A DNA stretch of 64,000 nucleotides from Phycisphaerae bacterium (GTDB taxonomy: Bacteria; Planctomycetota; Phycisphaerae; Phycisphaerales; SM1A02), in NCBI GenBank assembly GCA_002716385.1, contig PBAX01000025.1:1-64000 (forward strand). The letters are read 5' to 3'. This document shows, one piece after another, positions 9,401 to 20,731 of the stretch. A model generated the notes under the pieces. That model was not told the origin of the DNA and did no database searches. It worked only from the letters and a program-made list of their open reading frames with translations. The position numbers and the translations under genes are program-made. Positions within the stretch are counted from its first letter, which is position 1, and each line of letters opens with the position of its first letter.

Positions 9401-9746
9401 TGATGGTCATCACGGCGTTCTCAGGCATGATGAAGTGCTCGAATGCCAGATTGATCGACAGGCAGTCGGGGGAGGCCACTCTGAGTTCCCACAGCCATGT
9501 GTCCGCATCAGGCTTGGACCAGGTGCCGCCATAGGCGGGGCCCTCGGTCACCTTATGGGGAACGGCATAGCGTGGCGCCATTCCATTCTCTTCGCGTGTG
9601 ATGTCCTCCGCTGCCAGTGCCTCGAAGTCCAGAGTTGGAATTTCGATCAGCTCTGCGGACGGCTCCCAGCCGAACTGGGCCTGACCCAGGCTGCTGGCGG
9701 ACAATGTAAGAACAGCCAAGGCACAGAATGGGGTCTTGCGAAACAT
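6486..9746 (-). CDS. Secreted Lys-C-like (S1) serine endopeptidase with P-domain, cadherin-like and dockerin modules
   Basis: 1086 residues. A signal peptide (~1-23) is followed by a pro-region, then a trypsin-fold domain (~190-440) closely patterned on bacterial lysyl endopeptidases. It has TANHCG with catalytic His243, SDFTI with Asp297, and EPGSSGSP with Ser376, plus the flanking AIHHP and GQLHGG motifs. Ig-like segments follow (~440-660), then a proprotein-convertase P-like beta-sandwich (~670-795), a cadherin-like or big tandem repeat (~800-890), a Cys-rich sandwich (~895-1030) and two dockerin-type repeats ending in FGEDC. The expected role is extracellular protein degradation, with a Lys-type specificity inferred from family resemblance only. 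A GGGAG ribosome site precedes the ATG. It has its own terminator and a hairpin in the 5' leader. Confidence 0.88.
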   Translation of the reverse strand: MFRKTPFCALAVLTLSASSLGQAQFGWEPSAELIEIPTLDFEALAAEDITREENGMAPRYAVPHKVTEGPAYGGTWSKPDADTWLWELRVASPDCLSINLAFEHFIMPENAVMTISSHDDRFSLRPLTMADNNPDNEYWTPPVPDSEIKISIEMDAKVRPMVENGIVLTSINVGYRGFYDGAFDVEERSGSCNYDVECDETEGWENEIPCVAVISTGGSTFCTGFMVNNQRNDREPLFMTANHCGITSGNAASLVTFWNYQDPEDGPLDCPGNSIDGGPQDQYLSGSQFLASYSPSDFTIVRLNQSPPQEWEISYCGWSAEDVVSEYSVAIHHPSTDYKRWSIDYEPSQIYGYNAPGDTHLRIVDWDLGTTEPGSSGSPLFDQNHRVVGQLHGGYAACGNDLEDWYGRIAVSWNNGLQPHLDPDNTGILVCNTLPGVGLSVTPAAATQHVATAGGADVDPLSVAYTLTNNSPDPIDWNATVTATDGNGEFILLSKDFGAVSPGGTDSFDATVDTSLISTWENGVYTCTVEIVDESNDVIISREHILDLGTTLIEVTPEDDLVGGGPVGGPFTTTQTYTVTSKRPTETQVKVSAENEDWVTVTPSEFTLNGVNDSRDVVVGFSTAANDLPAGIYEQDINFINETDPDTPFIIRGVTLDVGRYTYISTDTPLSIEDNSQFTSTIQVPDSYCVADVDVIMDITHTYIGDLEVVLTSPSGTSVFLHNRSGGGSDDIFTTYDDDGGGTLPDGPGQLEDYYTEASPGTWSLLVSDNAGADVGTLNGWSLKIASTGETCPPSCQDVTAATDSDTPVEIQLVGSSVEGNPLDYIITSLPNDGTLSDPDGGSITPPYTLANGGSRVIYTPDAGYIGSNMFTYRVNDGSPSEEAMVTIDVGQLPNPDNCSDAFLVGNGSYDFDTTAATTDGPSHGECQFDGQTYYDIWYEYVACDDGDMVVSTCSTADYDTDLVVYSNTDCGNLQLLGCNDDGDGCDNYTSFLTVPVTRDQSYLIRVGGWDDESFGTGTLLIDGPETGCDEEPECPTDLDGDGTTGVNDVLQLIGSWGTPDGDVNGDGTTDVSDILLILDAFGEDC

Positions 9747-9774
9747 GAGCAGGGTCTCCCTTTACCTCTCAATA

Positions 9775-9804
9775 AGAGTGGCCACGCATATCAGGGGCCA
9801 CTCT
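9775..9804 (-). promoter_or_regulatory. Inverted repeat in the leader of the giant protease gene
   Basis: Nine-base arms AGAGTGGCC (9775-9783) and GGCCACTCT (9796-9804) are separated by 12 bases, 29 bases upstream of the protease start codon. It could be a protein-binding operator or an mRNA hairpin. No T run follows, so it is not a terminator. Confidence 0.4.
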
Positions 9805-9902
9805 AGGTCTCTCTCCGATACCCCACGGCAGAATAGCCCTTGGGATCTATATACAACCCTAACCCCGGATGGGGCCTCAATCAACTGCCGTTTATGGACT
9901 TA

Positions 9903-10718
9903 TCAAGCCTCCAAGGCGGGCGACAGGTCTTCCTGCTCCTTCAGGGCCTTCTGATGGAGGGTTTCCTTGTGGATGGCCTTGAGGGCGACCCGTGCAACCA
10001 CCACGCTGGCAACGATGGCCACGATCAGCCCGCCGTAGATCGTGATTTCACGAACCATGCTGTCTCCCTGGGGCAGGCTGCGTCCGTGTTCATGGATGTG
10101 CCTGGCCAGATCGGAGGTGTGTCTGGCGACATATCCCATGTACACCCCTGAGAAATTGCCGGGAATCATCCCTATGCAGGCGAGCATGAAGGGTTTGAAT
10201 CGACAGGGGCTGACGGCGCCCATGTAGTTGAGCAGCGAGTAGTTCACAGGGGCCAGTCGGAGCAGGAACAGGATCTTGAATCCGGATTGCCCCATGGCTT
10301 CCTCGACGGCATATGCCTTGGGGTGTCGTTTGATCATCCGATTGATTCGATCGCGGATACATAGTCTCACGAACCAGAAGACGCCCAGTGCCGTTATGAA
10401 GCCGGCGAGAACCACCCACACCCAGCCCATCCAGAGCCCGAAGAGCGTGCCTGCGGCAATGCTGAATATTGATTCAGGCAGGAACAGGAAGGTGCAGATG
10501 AAGAAGATGCCGATGAAGGCCAGCGGGCCCCATGAGCCAAGAGACTTCACGAAGCCTTCGATCGAACCCATGTAGGGCTCGAGAAGGTAGATGTAGGCCA
10601 GTGCGATCAGGCCCACGGCCACCAGTATCCCCAGTATCCGAAGGATGATGTGCTTCCAGGATCTCTGGAGTGGATGCAGGTGTTGGCTATCGCCTTCGAG
10701 AGAGTGTTCAGGGCTCAT
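9903..10718 (-). CDS. TVP38/TMEM64 (VTT/DedA-like) family inner-membrane protein
   Basis: 271-residue membrane protein with about six hydrophobic segments. The central region fits the VTT/SNARE-associated domain: the FLFLPESIFSIAAGTLFG stretch, then a glycine-rich segment, then LLRLAPVNYSLLNYMGAVS. These correspond to the re-entrant loop motifs of TVP38/TMEM64 and DedA proteins. Relatives act in membrane phospholipid or undecaprenyl-phosphate scrambling and envelope homeostasis; the substrate here is unknown. The C-terminal ~40 residues are soluble and acidic. It is upstream of, and in the same direction as, the protease gene, but 156 bp separate them. Confidence 0.8.
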   Translation of the reverse strand: MSPEHSLEGDSQHLHPLQRSWKHIILRILGILVAVGLIALAYIYLLEPYMGSIEGFVKSLGSWGPLAFIGIFFICTFLFLPESIFSIAAGTLFGLWMGWVWVVLAGFITALGVFWFVRLCIRDRINRMIKRHPKAYAVEEAMGQSGFKILFLLRLAPVNYSLLNYMGAVSPCRFKPFMLACIGMIPGNFSGVYMGYVARHTSDLARHIHEHGRSLPQGDSMVREITIYGGLIVAIVASVVVARVALKAIHKETLHQKALKEQEDLSPALEA

Positions 10719-10856
10719 CGGTTGAAGAGTCTACCCATCCCGAGGGACATGCTCAATGCTTGCCGGAGTGGCACGAAGCTCGATTTTTGCTCTGGAATCT
10801 CTGTTATCTGTTGAGGAAGGGTGGCGGAACGATCGGCGGTCCTTCGATCGAGTGTG

Positions 10857-10862
10857 TAGAAT
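10857..10862 (+). promoter_or_regulatory. Candidate -10 element of tRNA-Gly gene
   Basis: TAGAAT is 13 bases upstream of the tRNA 5' end, the right place for a sigma-70-type -10 box. No convincing -35 box is seen at 16-18 bp spacing. Confidence 0.3.
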
Positions 10863-10874
10863 GTCACGCCTGAT

Positions 10875-10946
10875 GCGGGTGTAGCTCAATGGTAGAGCGT
10901 CAGCCTTCCAAGCTGAATGTTGACGGTTCGAGTCCGTTCACCCGCT
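10875..10946 (+). tRNA. tRNA-Gly (anticodon TCC)
   Basis: 72-base cloverleaf: 7-bp acceptor GCGGGTG/CACCCGC, D stem GCTC/GAGC, anticodon stem TCAGC/GCTGA around loop CTTCCAA (anticodon TCC), 5-base variable loop, T stem with TTCGAGT loop, and discriminator T. No CCA is encoded. It is followed 8 bases later by a hairpin terminator, so it appears to be a single-tRNA transcript. Confidence 0.97.
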
Positions 10947-10954
10947 CTCGATGA

Positions 10955-10990
10955 AGCAGTGCCGCACCTCATGTGCGGTGCTGCTTTTTC
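10955..10990 (+). terminator. Rho-independent terminator of tRNA-Gly
   Basis: 13-bp stem with two G-U pairs (10955-10967 with 10973-10985), 5-base loop and TTTTT run. It starts 8 bases after the tRNA. Confidence 0.88.
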
Positions 10991-11005
10991 TTTGGGTCGT
11001 CCAGC

Positions 11006-11497
11006 TCATCTCCGAGTGGTCGGATCCGTGTAGAGGTCGACATAGAAGTCGAGCGTCTTGTGGCCGCCCGATTCGCGAGTCCTCGCCAGGAAGAAGCCGG
11101 CTTGCTCGAAGAGATGTATGGCCGGGTCCCGCTCGACTCGGACATCCAGGACGATCTTCATGTAGTCCTGTCCGCGGCAGAATCTCACGGCATGGTCGAG
11201 CAGCTGCTTTCCGATGCCTTTTCTTCTGAAGCTGTCATGTACTCGCAGCCTTCGGATTTCCGCCACATCATCCTCCACGCACTGCACGCCGATCATTCCG
11301 ACGACTTGTTCCGGGGACTCGGCCACCCAGAAGCTGCTGCGACCATCGTCGCTGAAATACCCGGCCATGAGATTGTCGATGTCTGCGCCTGTGTCGTTGA
11401 TTCTCACATCGCCTTCGAAGATGCCTGCACGGAACAGCTCCTGTAGATTGGAGATGTCTTCGCTGCTGGCGGTCCGGATGGTGATCGAGTCAAGCAT
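11006..11497 (-). CDS. GNAT family N-acetyltransferase
   Basis: 163-residue acetyl-CoA-dependent N-acetyltransferase fold protein. Motif A is visible as RRLRVHDSFRRKGIGKQLL (the RxxGxG acetyl-CoA pyrophosphate loop), preceded by the WVAES and VGMIGVQ beta strands and followed by HLFEQAGFF. The acceptor substrate cannot be deduced. I place the start at the ATG at 11497, where homology-like sequence begins; an upstream open extension overlaps the neighbouring intergenic region and has no GNAT features. The same-strand gene upstream (a lipoprotein) ends 91 bases earlier, so the two could be co-transcribed behind valS. Its end lies next to the tRNA-Gly terminator. Confidence 0.85.
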   Translation of the reverse strand: MLDSITIRTASSEDISNLQELFRAGIFEGDVRINDTGADIDNLMAGYFSDDGRSSFWVAESPEQVVGMIGVQCVEDDVAEIRRLRVHDSFRRKGIGKQLLDHAVRFCRGQDYMKIVLDVRVERDPAIHLFEQAGFFLARTRESGGHKTLDFYVDLYTDPTTRR

Positions 11498-11588
11498 GTT
11501 GGTTGTCCGCAGGTGCGATTCGCCCGCTTTTTCAGTATATCCAACGATGAAAACTGTCCTGCAGGGGGTGGCAGCGGCTTGAGGCGAA

Positions 11589-12613
11589 TTAGCCGCGTTC
11601 CATTCTGCACATGGAATAGCACCATTCCTTGAAGTCCTCCGCGAGCTGCGTGGTATCGGATTCGATGAAGACTTCCATGATCGCCATGCCTGCATCGCCC
11701 TCGTTCTCGATCATCTTTCGATGTCTTGTGGACAGCTGCTCCGAGCGAAGGAGCTGCCTGTACAGATCGCCGGAGGCTGCCAGCAGAAGGATGTTCCCGA
11801 CCTTGTCCCTGTATTCCCCGTCCTCGCCGGATTGGAGATATCTGGTCAAGGCCCAGATCTGGGCGTAATAGTCAAGGAGGGTCTGCTTCTTGCTCTCGAG
11901 GAAATTCTCCGGATGTGCCGACATGAGTTTGTCGAGTGGAAGCAGGCGGTTGTTGCGCACACAGTCGCAGAGGCGGGACCAACGTTCGCGATTCGCCTCT
12001 GGCCGGAACTTGATGCCGCGTCGCCATGAAAAACCTTCCATCGTGGTGGCGATGCCTTCATCAAGCCAGGCGGGGAGCTGATCCTTGAACGTCGATTGGA
12101 CGTACTGGTGCCATCCTTCATGGGAGCCCAGTGCCAGCGTGTCGCGATGCCAACCGTATCCATCGATGTCGTACAGGACCGCGATCCCGTTCGTCGTGAA
12201 TCCGCCACGCCCAAGGCCTTCGAAGGAAGCCGCCTTGTCTGGAAGAATCATGCGGGTCTTGTTCTTCCACTGTCTCCGATCGGCGAAGAGGTAGGTCTCG
12301 AGCGACTTGTCTGGTGGCGGCAGTTCGGCTCCAAATGCATTCTGGTATTGGTCCAGAGCCATTTCATAGAACGCCGGCAGGATCTGCTTGAATCGCTCGC
12401 TTCGCATCGTCGTGCGGATGTCCCAATGACGTGTTCGGATCTGGGTTCCATCGATACCCAGAAAGCTCCAGTCGCGAACGATGGTTTCATCGCCATTGAA
12501 GCGGTCGTCGTCGGTCACGGCAAGCGGCGTATCCGTTCGAGTCGAGGGCTTTTGGCATCCGGACAAGAGCCCGATGGCCACCATGGATGTGCAGAGTAGG
12601 GTTCTAATGAACA

Positions 12614-12617
<4 letters not shown>
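11589..12617 (-). CDS. Lipoprotein, putative HExxH zinc metalloprotease
   Basis: 342 residues. An N-terminal signal with lipobox LLSGC (Cys21) marks it for lipid attachment. A gluzincin-like motif HEGWH (His166-His170) is followed 17 residues later by LPAWLDEGIA (Glu187), the usual third zinc ligand in families such as DUF1570/peptidase MA-like proteins. This supports a zinc peptidase facing the periplasm, though no substrate can be named. The start codon overlaps the valS stop (ATGA arrangement, 4 bases), indicating translational coupling to valS, an odd pairing of housekeeping and envelope genes. Confidence 0.75.
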
Positions 12618-15725
<3,108 letters not shown>

Positions 15726-15739
<14 letters not shown>

Positions 15740-16775
15740 GTTTCGCATCATAGCCGTGGCCTGCCTGATGTTCGCTGGTGTGACCGCCAGCCTGCTGAGT
15801 GGATGCAGCGATGAGCCTTCGAATGAGGAGGCGGCCCCGTTGATCGGGGAGTCGATCCGTCATTCCCTGGAGGCGGCGGAATCATATCTCACTACCGGAA
15901 ACGAGGCTCATGCCAGATCAATCCTCGCCAAAGTGATGGAGCAGGCGCCGGATGACGGGCGTGGCTATGAGATGATGGGTCGATTGGAGCTCAGGAGAGG
16001 TATTGAACTCAGGGAATTGGGCCTGATCGATTCCGCTCGCGAGCAGTTCAGGGATTCCTTCCTCTGGTACGAGAAGGCCTTGCGGTTCATGGAGAAGAGT
16101 GGCGGCCTTTGCCAGAGTGCGGGGGAAGTCGCTCAGCTGGCTGGTTTGGATGAGAAGGCGCTGTCTCTCTACATGTCGGCAATGGAGCTTGAACCCGACA
16201 ATCCCAAGCCAAGCCTGTGTGCCGCCCAGCTTCTTTTGGACACTCAGCCGGACAGGGCGGAATCCATTCTGAGGTCTGTGCTGGACGCACACCCCGATCA
16301 GTCCCATGCACTCGCTTCATTGGCGTTGGCCTGTCAGGCTCAGGGCAGGGATGAGGTGGCTGCTGAACTGGCCTCCAAGGCACTGGCGATCGCGGGAGAT
16401 CAGGTTGCCGTTCGCATTGTGATCGCTCGTGTGCATCGGCTTTCCGGTCGTGAACGAGAGGCGCTCGAGCTTCTGCTGGCACTCCCTGATGAAGTGAGGA
16501 GCCAGGAATCGGCGGCATCGGAGATAGCGTTGTGCTGGCATTCCCTCGGCCAGCCTCTCAATGCAGGTGAAGCCTGGGCTGATTGCTTCAGGGCCAATGC
16601 CTACCGGGCCGATGCATGGAGATTCGCATTGCGAGCGGCCGAGGCAATGGCAGACGCAGATCGTGAGTCGATGGCGGCGTCATGGCTGGAGCAGGCCGTG
16701 ATGCTTGATGCTCCGGATATTGAGGTGGAGCAGACTCGCTCGCGTATAGCAAAGAGCGGGTTGTTCGAAGACTAG
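15726..16775 (+). CDS. TPR-repeat lipoprotein
   Basis: 349 residues. An N-terminal signal with lipobox LLSGC (Cys27) is followed by a helical domain with tetratricopeptide-like repeats: alanine/leucine-rich 34-residue units, for example around AHARSILAKVMEQAPDDGRGYEMMG and later copies. TPR lipoproteins scaffold envelope complexes; the partner here is unknown. Start at ATG 15726 is supported by GGAG five bases upstream. A second ATG at 15738 lacks a ribosome site. The gene is head-to-head with valS and their 5' ends overlap. Its TAG stop shares the CTAG tetramer with the stop of the convergent small membrane protein gene. Confidence 0.85.
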
Positions 16776-17035
16776 ATGTCTGCAGGCGGATCCTTGATCT
16801 CCATGCGACGTCCAGCTTCAAACCAAGGATCCTCCAGTCGCGGCTGTGGCTCGTTCTTCCGAGTAGATCTGGGCTTCAGTTGTCTGACGCTTCTGAGCAG
16901 CACAAGCGACAGAAGCAGCAGGCCCAGCATCGAGAGTATCAGGATCAAAATGGCTGCAGAGACCAGTCCTGGGGTGGTGGGCGGAACAGTCGGGCTGGGA
17001 CTAAGTGCCATGTTTGCAGCTGTTAACAGCATCAT
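16772..17035 (-). CDS. Small single-pass membrane protein, function unknown
   Basis: About 87 residues. A short Pro/Ser/Thr-rich N-terminus is followed by one strongly hydrophobic helix (LVSAAILILILSMLGLLLLS and on), then a basic, proline-containing cytosolic tail ending with DPWFEAGRRMEIKDPP. The clear membrane helix followed by positively charged residues argues that this strand, not the opposite frame, is coding. The start is uncertain: ATGs at 17086, 17035, 17032 and 17008 are all in frame and none has a strong ribosome site. The stop overlaps that of the convergent TPR lipoprotein gene in a CTAG tetramer. Confidence 0.6.
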   Translation of the reverse strand: MMLLTAANMALSPSPTVPPTTPGLVSAAILILILSMLGLLLLSLVLLRSVRQLKPRSTRKNEPQPRLEDPWFEAGRRMEIKDPPADI

Positions 17036-17228
17036 TCGAGTGTATCGGACCCATTGGATTGAGGTATATCGAACCGGCTTTTCCATCCATTCGTACGAAT
17101 ATTGAGTCTGGATTCAGGATTGGTTGAAGAGACCCTTGATTCAGACCGATTCTCCCGGGTGAGGGATCTGCCGGAGTGCTCCGGCATGATTCGTCTTTTC
17201 CGTTCATAGAATCAACACTCACCGAAAG

Positions 17229-19508
17229 ATGCCAGACATGACTTATCGCTTGCAGGATTCTTCTCGACTCGGCCGAATTGGCCTGGCAGTTGCCGTCGTC
17301 GCTGTCGCATCATTCGTGAGTCACTCGCCCGCGTCGGAAGTTCAGCATGAGCTGACCCTGAATGAATGGGCGTACAAGGTATGGGATGCCGGTATCGACG
17401 GTGACAAGTCCGGCATGCAGAAGCTGATCAAGCTTCCTCCCGCATCAATGACATCGCCAGAGGCGGCCAAGTCTTACGGCCAATGTCTGCAGAGTTGGAA
17501 CCAGACATGCTTGTCATCAAACGAGATCATGGAACAGGCTCAGCAGGAAGCCATAGAGCTTCTGGACAAGGCGATCGAAGAAGGGGATCTGACGGAGGCT
17601 CTGAAGCACGCCGTTGCCTATCAGGAGCTCCTTCAGCAATTTGATCTGGCGCTTGAGCACGAGTCCGTCAAGCGTGCCGTCGAACTGGCGGATCGTTCGA
17701 TTGACGGGTTGATCGAGGCCAACGATCTCATGCAGGCTCAGGAGATTCTCTACAGGCTCAAGGCCGCTCACGAGGACACGCGTCAGGTCGAGCGTTTCGA
17801 GAGCTACAGGGATAGATACGAGAAGATCGCAGGCCAGTTGCAGATCCTGCGTCGATACGACCCGGAGGATTTTCACGGCCTTTACAGGAAACGTGCAGAG
17901 GCGCGAGGTGACGACGAGTCGAAGATCCGGGCCTTCAATCCATCTCTTGCGGGGCGTTGGGAGCAGGAGGTGTCCGGTGTTCGTGTCGACATGCTTCGCA
18001 GCATTCTCGACACGGCTGCTCGAGAGCACATCGATTCGGGTGGCTGGTTGCCATTGATCGAGGGCGGGCTTCTCTCGCTGGAATCACTTGCCACCACACC
18101 CATGATCGACGACACGCTGGTAGGTCTCTCGGATCCTGAAAAGGTCGAGCAGTGGATCAAGGGTCTGGTGATGGTCCGCAACGCCCTGCATTCGGAGGAG
18201 CTGGAGGGAGTCAGCCAGCGGGAGCTTTCCAGAGCCGTCATTGACGAAGTGGCCTTTCTGAACGCCGAGACGGTCATGCTCCCCAACGAGGTTCTATGGA
18301 GGGAGTTCGGGGACGGCGCCATGAAGGAGCTGGACAGATTCAGCGAAGTCATATGGCCTTACGACATCGAGGACTTCGATCGGCAGATGCAGGGCGAGTT
18401 CATCGGCGTGGGTGTCTACATCGAGGAGTCCGAGCTTGGCGACATCAGGATCATCAGTCCGCTTGAAGGCAAGCCCGCCGCATTGGCGGGCATACGCTCC
18501 GGGGACATCGTCGTCAGCGTCAACGGCGTCTCGACCACGGGCTGGTCTCTCCGCGATGCCGTGAGGCAGATTACGGGGCCCGCCGCCACTGAAGTCACTC
18601 TGGGTGTCCAGCGTGAAGGTGAGGATGGAATCAGTGAATACACGATTACTCGTGATCGAATTCGAATGCATACCGTCAAGGGATGGGAATTCGAAGGCGT
18701 CGACGAAGAGGGTAATCCCGATTGGGATTGGTTCATTGATTCGGAAAGGCGCATCGGTTACATCCGCATGACTGGCTTCGATCAACAGACCTACGGGGAC
18801 ATTCTGCAAGCGGCCAGCGACATGCAGGAGGAGCAGGGCATGCCATCTGGCTTGATCCTAGATCTGCGACACAATCCAGGCGGCCTGCTTGAGACGGCCG
18901 TGAACGTGTGCAATCTCTTTCTTGAGCAGGGCCGCATAGTCTCCGGCGAGGATCGATTCGGCGAAGCCAGTTTCCATGCGACTGCCAGAAGAAGACGGGC
19001 CTATCTCTCGGGGATTCCCGTAGTCGTACTGATTAACAATGGCTCGGCCAGCGCCAGCGAGATCGTTGCCGGCTGTCTGCAGGCTCACGAGGCCGCGATC
19101 GTGGTTGGCTCGAGAAGCTTCGGCAAGGGGTCCGTCCAGACTGTTCATCCAGTCACTGACAATGCCAAGTTGAAGTTGACCACCCAGTACTACCGATTGC
19201 CCTCGCCTGATGGAATAGCACCAGGTCGAATGGTGCACAAGGTGCCTGGTCACAGCGAGTGGGGCGTGGAGCCTGACATCAATGTGGCCATGACCCCTGA
19301 GCAGATCATCGAATCGATCGAGATCCAGCGTGATTCCGAGCTTCAGAATCCGCCATCGGACTGGGATGAGTCTAAGTCGGGCCCGTGGAAGGCGCCTGAG
19401 ATCACCCAGTTGTTGACGGAAGGCATAGATCCGCAGCTGCATACGGCACTCGTCATTCTCCAGGCCAAGGCCTATGGCGAGCAGTCCAATCTTGCCTCGT
19501 CGCGGTGA
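17229..19508 (+). CDS. S41 family C-terminal processing peptidase with PDZ domain
   Basis: 759-residue exported protease of the Tsp/CtpA family. N-terminal signal or anchor (~10-37), then a long helical region (~40-380), a PDZ domain (~390-475: EFIGVGVYIEE through ALAGIRSGDIVVSVNG), and the S41 catalytic domain. The catalytic dyad is visible as NGSASASEI (Ser608) and SFGKGSVQT (Lys633). The 25-residue spacing is the same as in E. coli Tsp. Such enzymes remove C-terminal segments of periplasmic or membrane proteins. The helical N-terminal half is longer than in CtpA and more like Prc/Tsp. ATG at 17229 was taken; ATG at 17238 is an alternative. Confidence 0.93.
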   Translation: MPDMTYRLQDSSRLGRIGLAVAVVAVASFVSHSPASEVQHELTLNEWAYKVWDAGIDGDKSGMQKLIKLPPASMTSPEAAKSYGQCLQSWNQTCLSSNEIMEQAQQEAIELLDKAIEEGDLTEALKHAVAYQELLQQFDLALEHESVKRAVELADRSIDGLIEANDLMQAQEILYRLKAAHEDTRQVERFESYRDRYEKIAGQLQILRRYDPEDFHGLYRKRAEARGDDESKIRAFNPSLAGRWEQEVSGVRVDMLRSILDTAAREHIDSGGWLPLIEGGLLSLESLATTPMIDDTLVGLSDPEKVEQWIKGLVMVRNALHSEELEGVSQRELSRAVIDEVAFLNAETVMLPNEVLWREFGDGAMKELDRFSEVIWPYDIEDFDRQMQGEFIGVGVYIEESELGDIRIISPLEGKPAALAGIRSGDIVVSVNGVSTTGWSLRDAVRQITGPAATEVTLGVQREGEDGISEYTITRDRIRMHTVKGWEFEGVDEEGNPDWDWFIDSERRIGYIRMTGFDQQTYGDILQAASDMQEEQGMPSGLILDLRHNPGGLLETAVNVCNLFLEQGRIVSGEDRFGEASFHATARRRRAYLSGIPVVVLINNGSASASEIVAGCLQAHEAAIVVGSRSFGKGSVQTVHPVTDNAKLKLTTQYYRLPSPDGIAPGRMVHKVPGHSEWGVEPDINVAMTPEQIIESIEIQRDSELQNPPSDWDESKSGPWKAPEITQLLTEGIDPQLHTALVILQAKAYGEQSNLASSR

Positions 19509-19511
19509 GGC

Positions 19512-20729
19512 CTACTGGTCTGGCAGCATCGAATGTGATTCCAGAAGACGCTCGGCCTCAGTGACATCCTTGTCTCCTCTTCCGGAGAGATTGATGAGGA
19601 TGACATCGTCGGTCGATCTTTCTCTGGCCATTTCAATCGCGGCGGCGACCGCATGAGATGTTTCCAGTGCGGGCATGATCCCTTCCTTCTCCGACAGGAG
19701 GCGGAAGCTCGTCAAGGCATCCTCGTCGGAGACCGACGTATAGGTCACGCGGCCGCTTTCATGCCATGCGGCATGCTCGGGCCCGACACCCGGATAGTCG
19801 AGTCCGGCCGAGCAGGAGTGGACATCGGCCGTCTGGCCATCGTCATCCTGAAGTACATAGCTTCGCGATCCGTGGAGGACTCCCGGCGAGCCGTGAGTCA
19901 GTGGCGCGGCATGATCGCCCTGCCCCTCGCCTCTTCCGCCCGCTTCGACCCCGACTAGTTCCACATCGGCGTCTTCCAGAAACGGATGGAAGATTCCTGC
20001 GGCATTGGATCCGCCGCCCACGCAGGCTACGACGCAGGATGGCAATCGGCTCATCGAATCAAGGCACTGTTCACGCGCCTCGCGTCCGATCACCGATTGG
20101 AAATCACGGACCATAGCGGGAAATGGATGCGGTCCCACTACGGATCCGATGATGTAGTGGGTATGTTCGACGGATCCCATCCAGTCTCGCATGGCGGCGT
20201 TGGTGGCGTCCTTGAGTGTCCGCGAGCCGTCCTCGACCACATGTACAGTTGCGCCGAGCAGTCGCATGCGGAATACGTTGAGCGACTGTCTCCTGACGTC
20301 CTCGGCACCCATGTAGACCTCACATTGGAGGCCGAATCTCGCGCAGGCCGTTGCGGTGGCGACGCCATGCTGGCCCGCTCCGGTCTCGGCGATGATCCGT
20401 TGTTTGCCCATGCTCATCGCCAGCAGCACCTGGCCGATGGTGTTGTTGATCTTGTGTGCCCCGGTGTGGGCCAGATCCTCTCGCTTGAGCCAGATCGCGG
20501 CGCCTCCAAGATGCGATGAGAGATTGGGGCAATGCGTAAGGGCGGTCGGTCGGCCGACATAGTTACGAAGCAGGCCGTTGAACTGCTTCTGGAAGTGCTC
20601 ATCCTCCTTTGATGCAGTCCACGCCTCGGTGAGCTGTTCCAGTGCGGCGATCAGTGTCTCCGGGACATATCGTCCACCGAATGGACCGAAGTTCCCGTTT
20701 CCATCTGGTTCGGTTCGAAGGGATGTCAT
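19512..20729 (-). CDS. trpB: Tryptophan synthase beta chain
   Basis: 405 residues; PLP enzyme joining indole and serine to make tryptophan. Characteristic stretches are [14 protein letters not shown] at the N-terminus, [17 protein letters not shown] with the PLP Lys93, the [12 protein letters not shown] loop, and the GGGSNAAG phosphate-binding loop. A GGAGAGGA ribosome site lies 7 bases before the ATG, inside the end of the preceding gene. It is the second gene of a two-gene operon behind an alpha/beta hydrolase (2-base gap). trpA is not adjacent, which departs from the common trpBA order. It ends 3 bases from the convergent S41 protease gene. Confidence 0.96.
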   Translation of the reverse strand: MTSLRTEPDGNGNFGPFGGRYVPETLIAALEQLTEAWTASKEDEHFQKQFNGLLRNYVGRPTALTHCPNLSSHLGGAAIWLKREDLAHTGAHKINNTIGQVLLAMSMGKQRIIAETGAGQHGVATATACARFGLQCEVYMGAEDVRRQSLNVFRMRLLGATVHVVEDGSRTLKDATNAAMRDWMGSVEHTHYIIGSVVGPHPFPAMVRDFQSVIGREAREQCLDSMSRLPSCVVACVGGGSNAAGIFHPFLEDADVELVGVEAGGRGEGQGDHAAPLTHGSPGVLHGSRSYVLQDDDGQTADVHSCSAGLDYPGVGPEHAAWHESGRVTYTSVSDEDALTSFRLLSEKEGIMPALETSHAVAAAIEMARERSTDDVILINLSGRGDKDVTEAERLLESHSMLPDQ

Positions 20730-20731
20730 GA

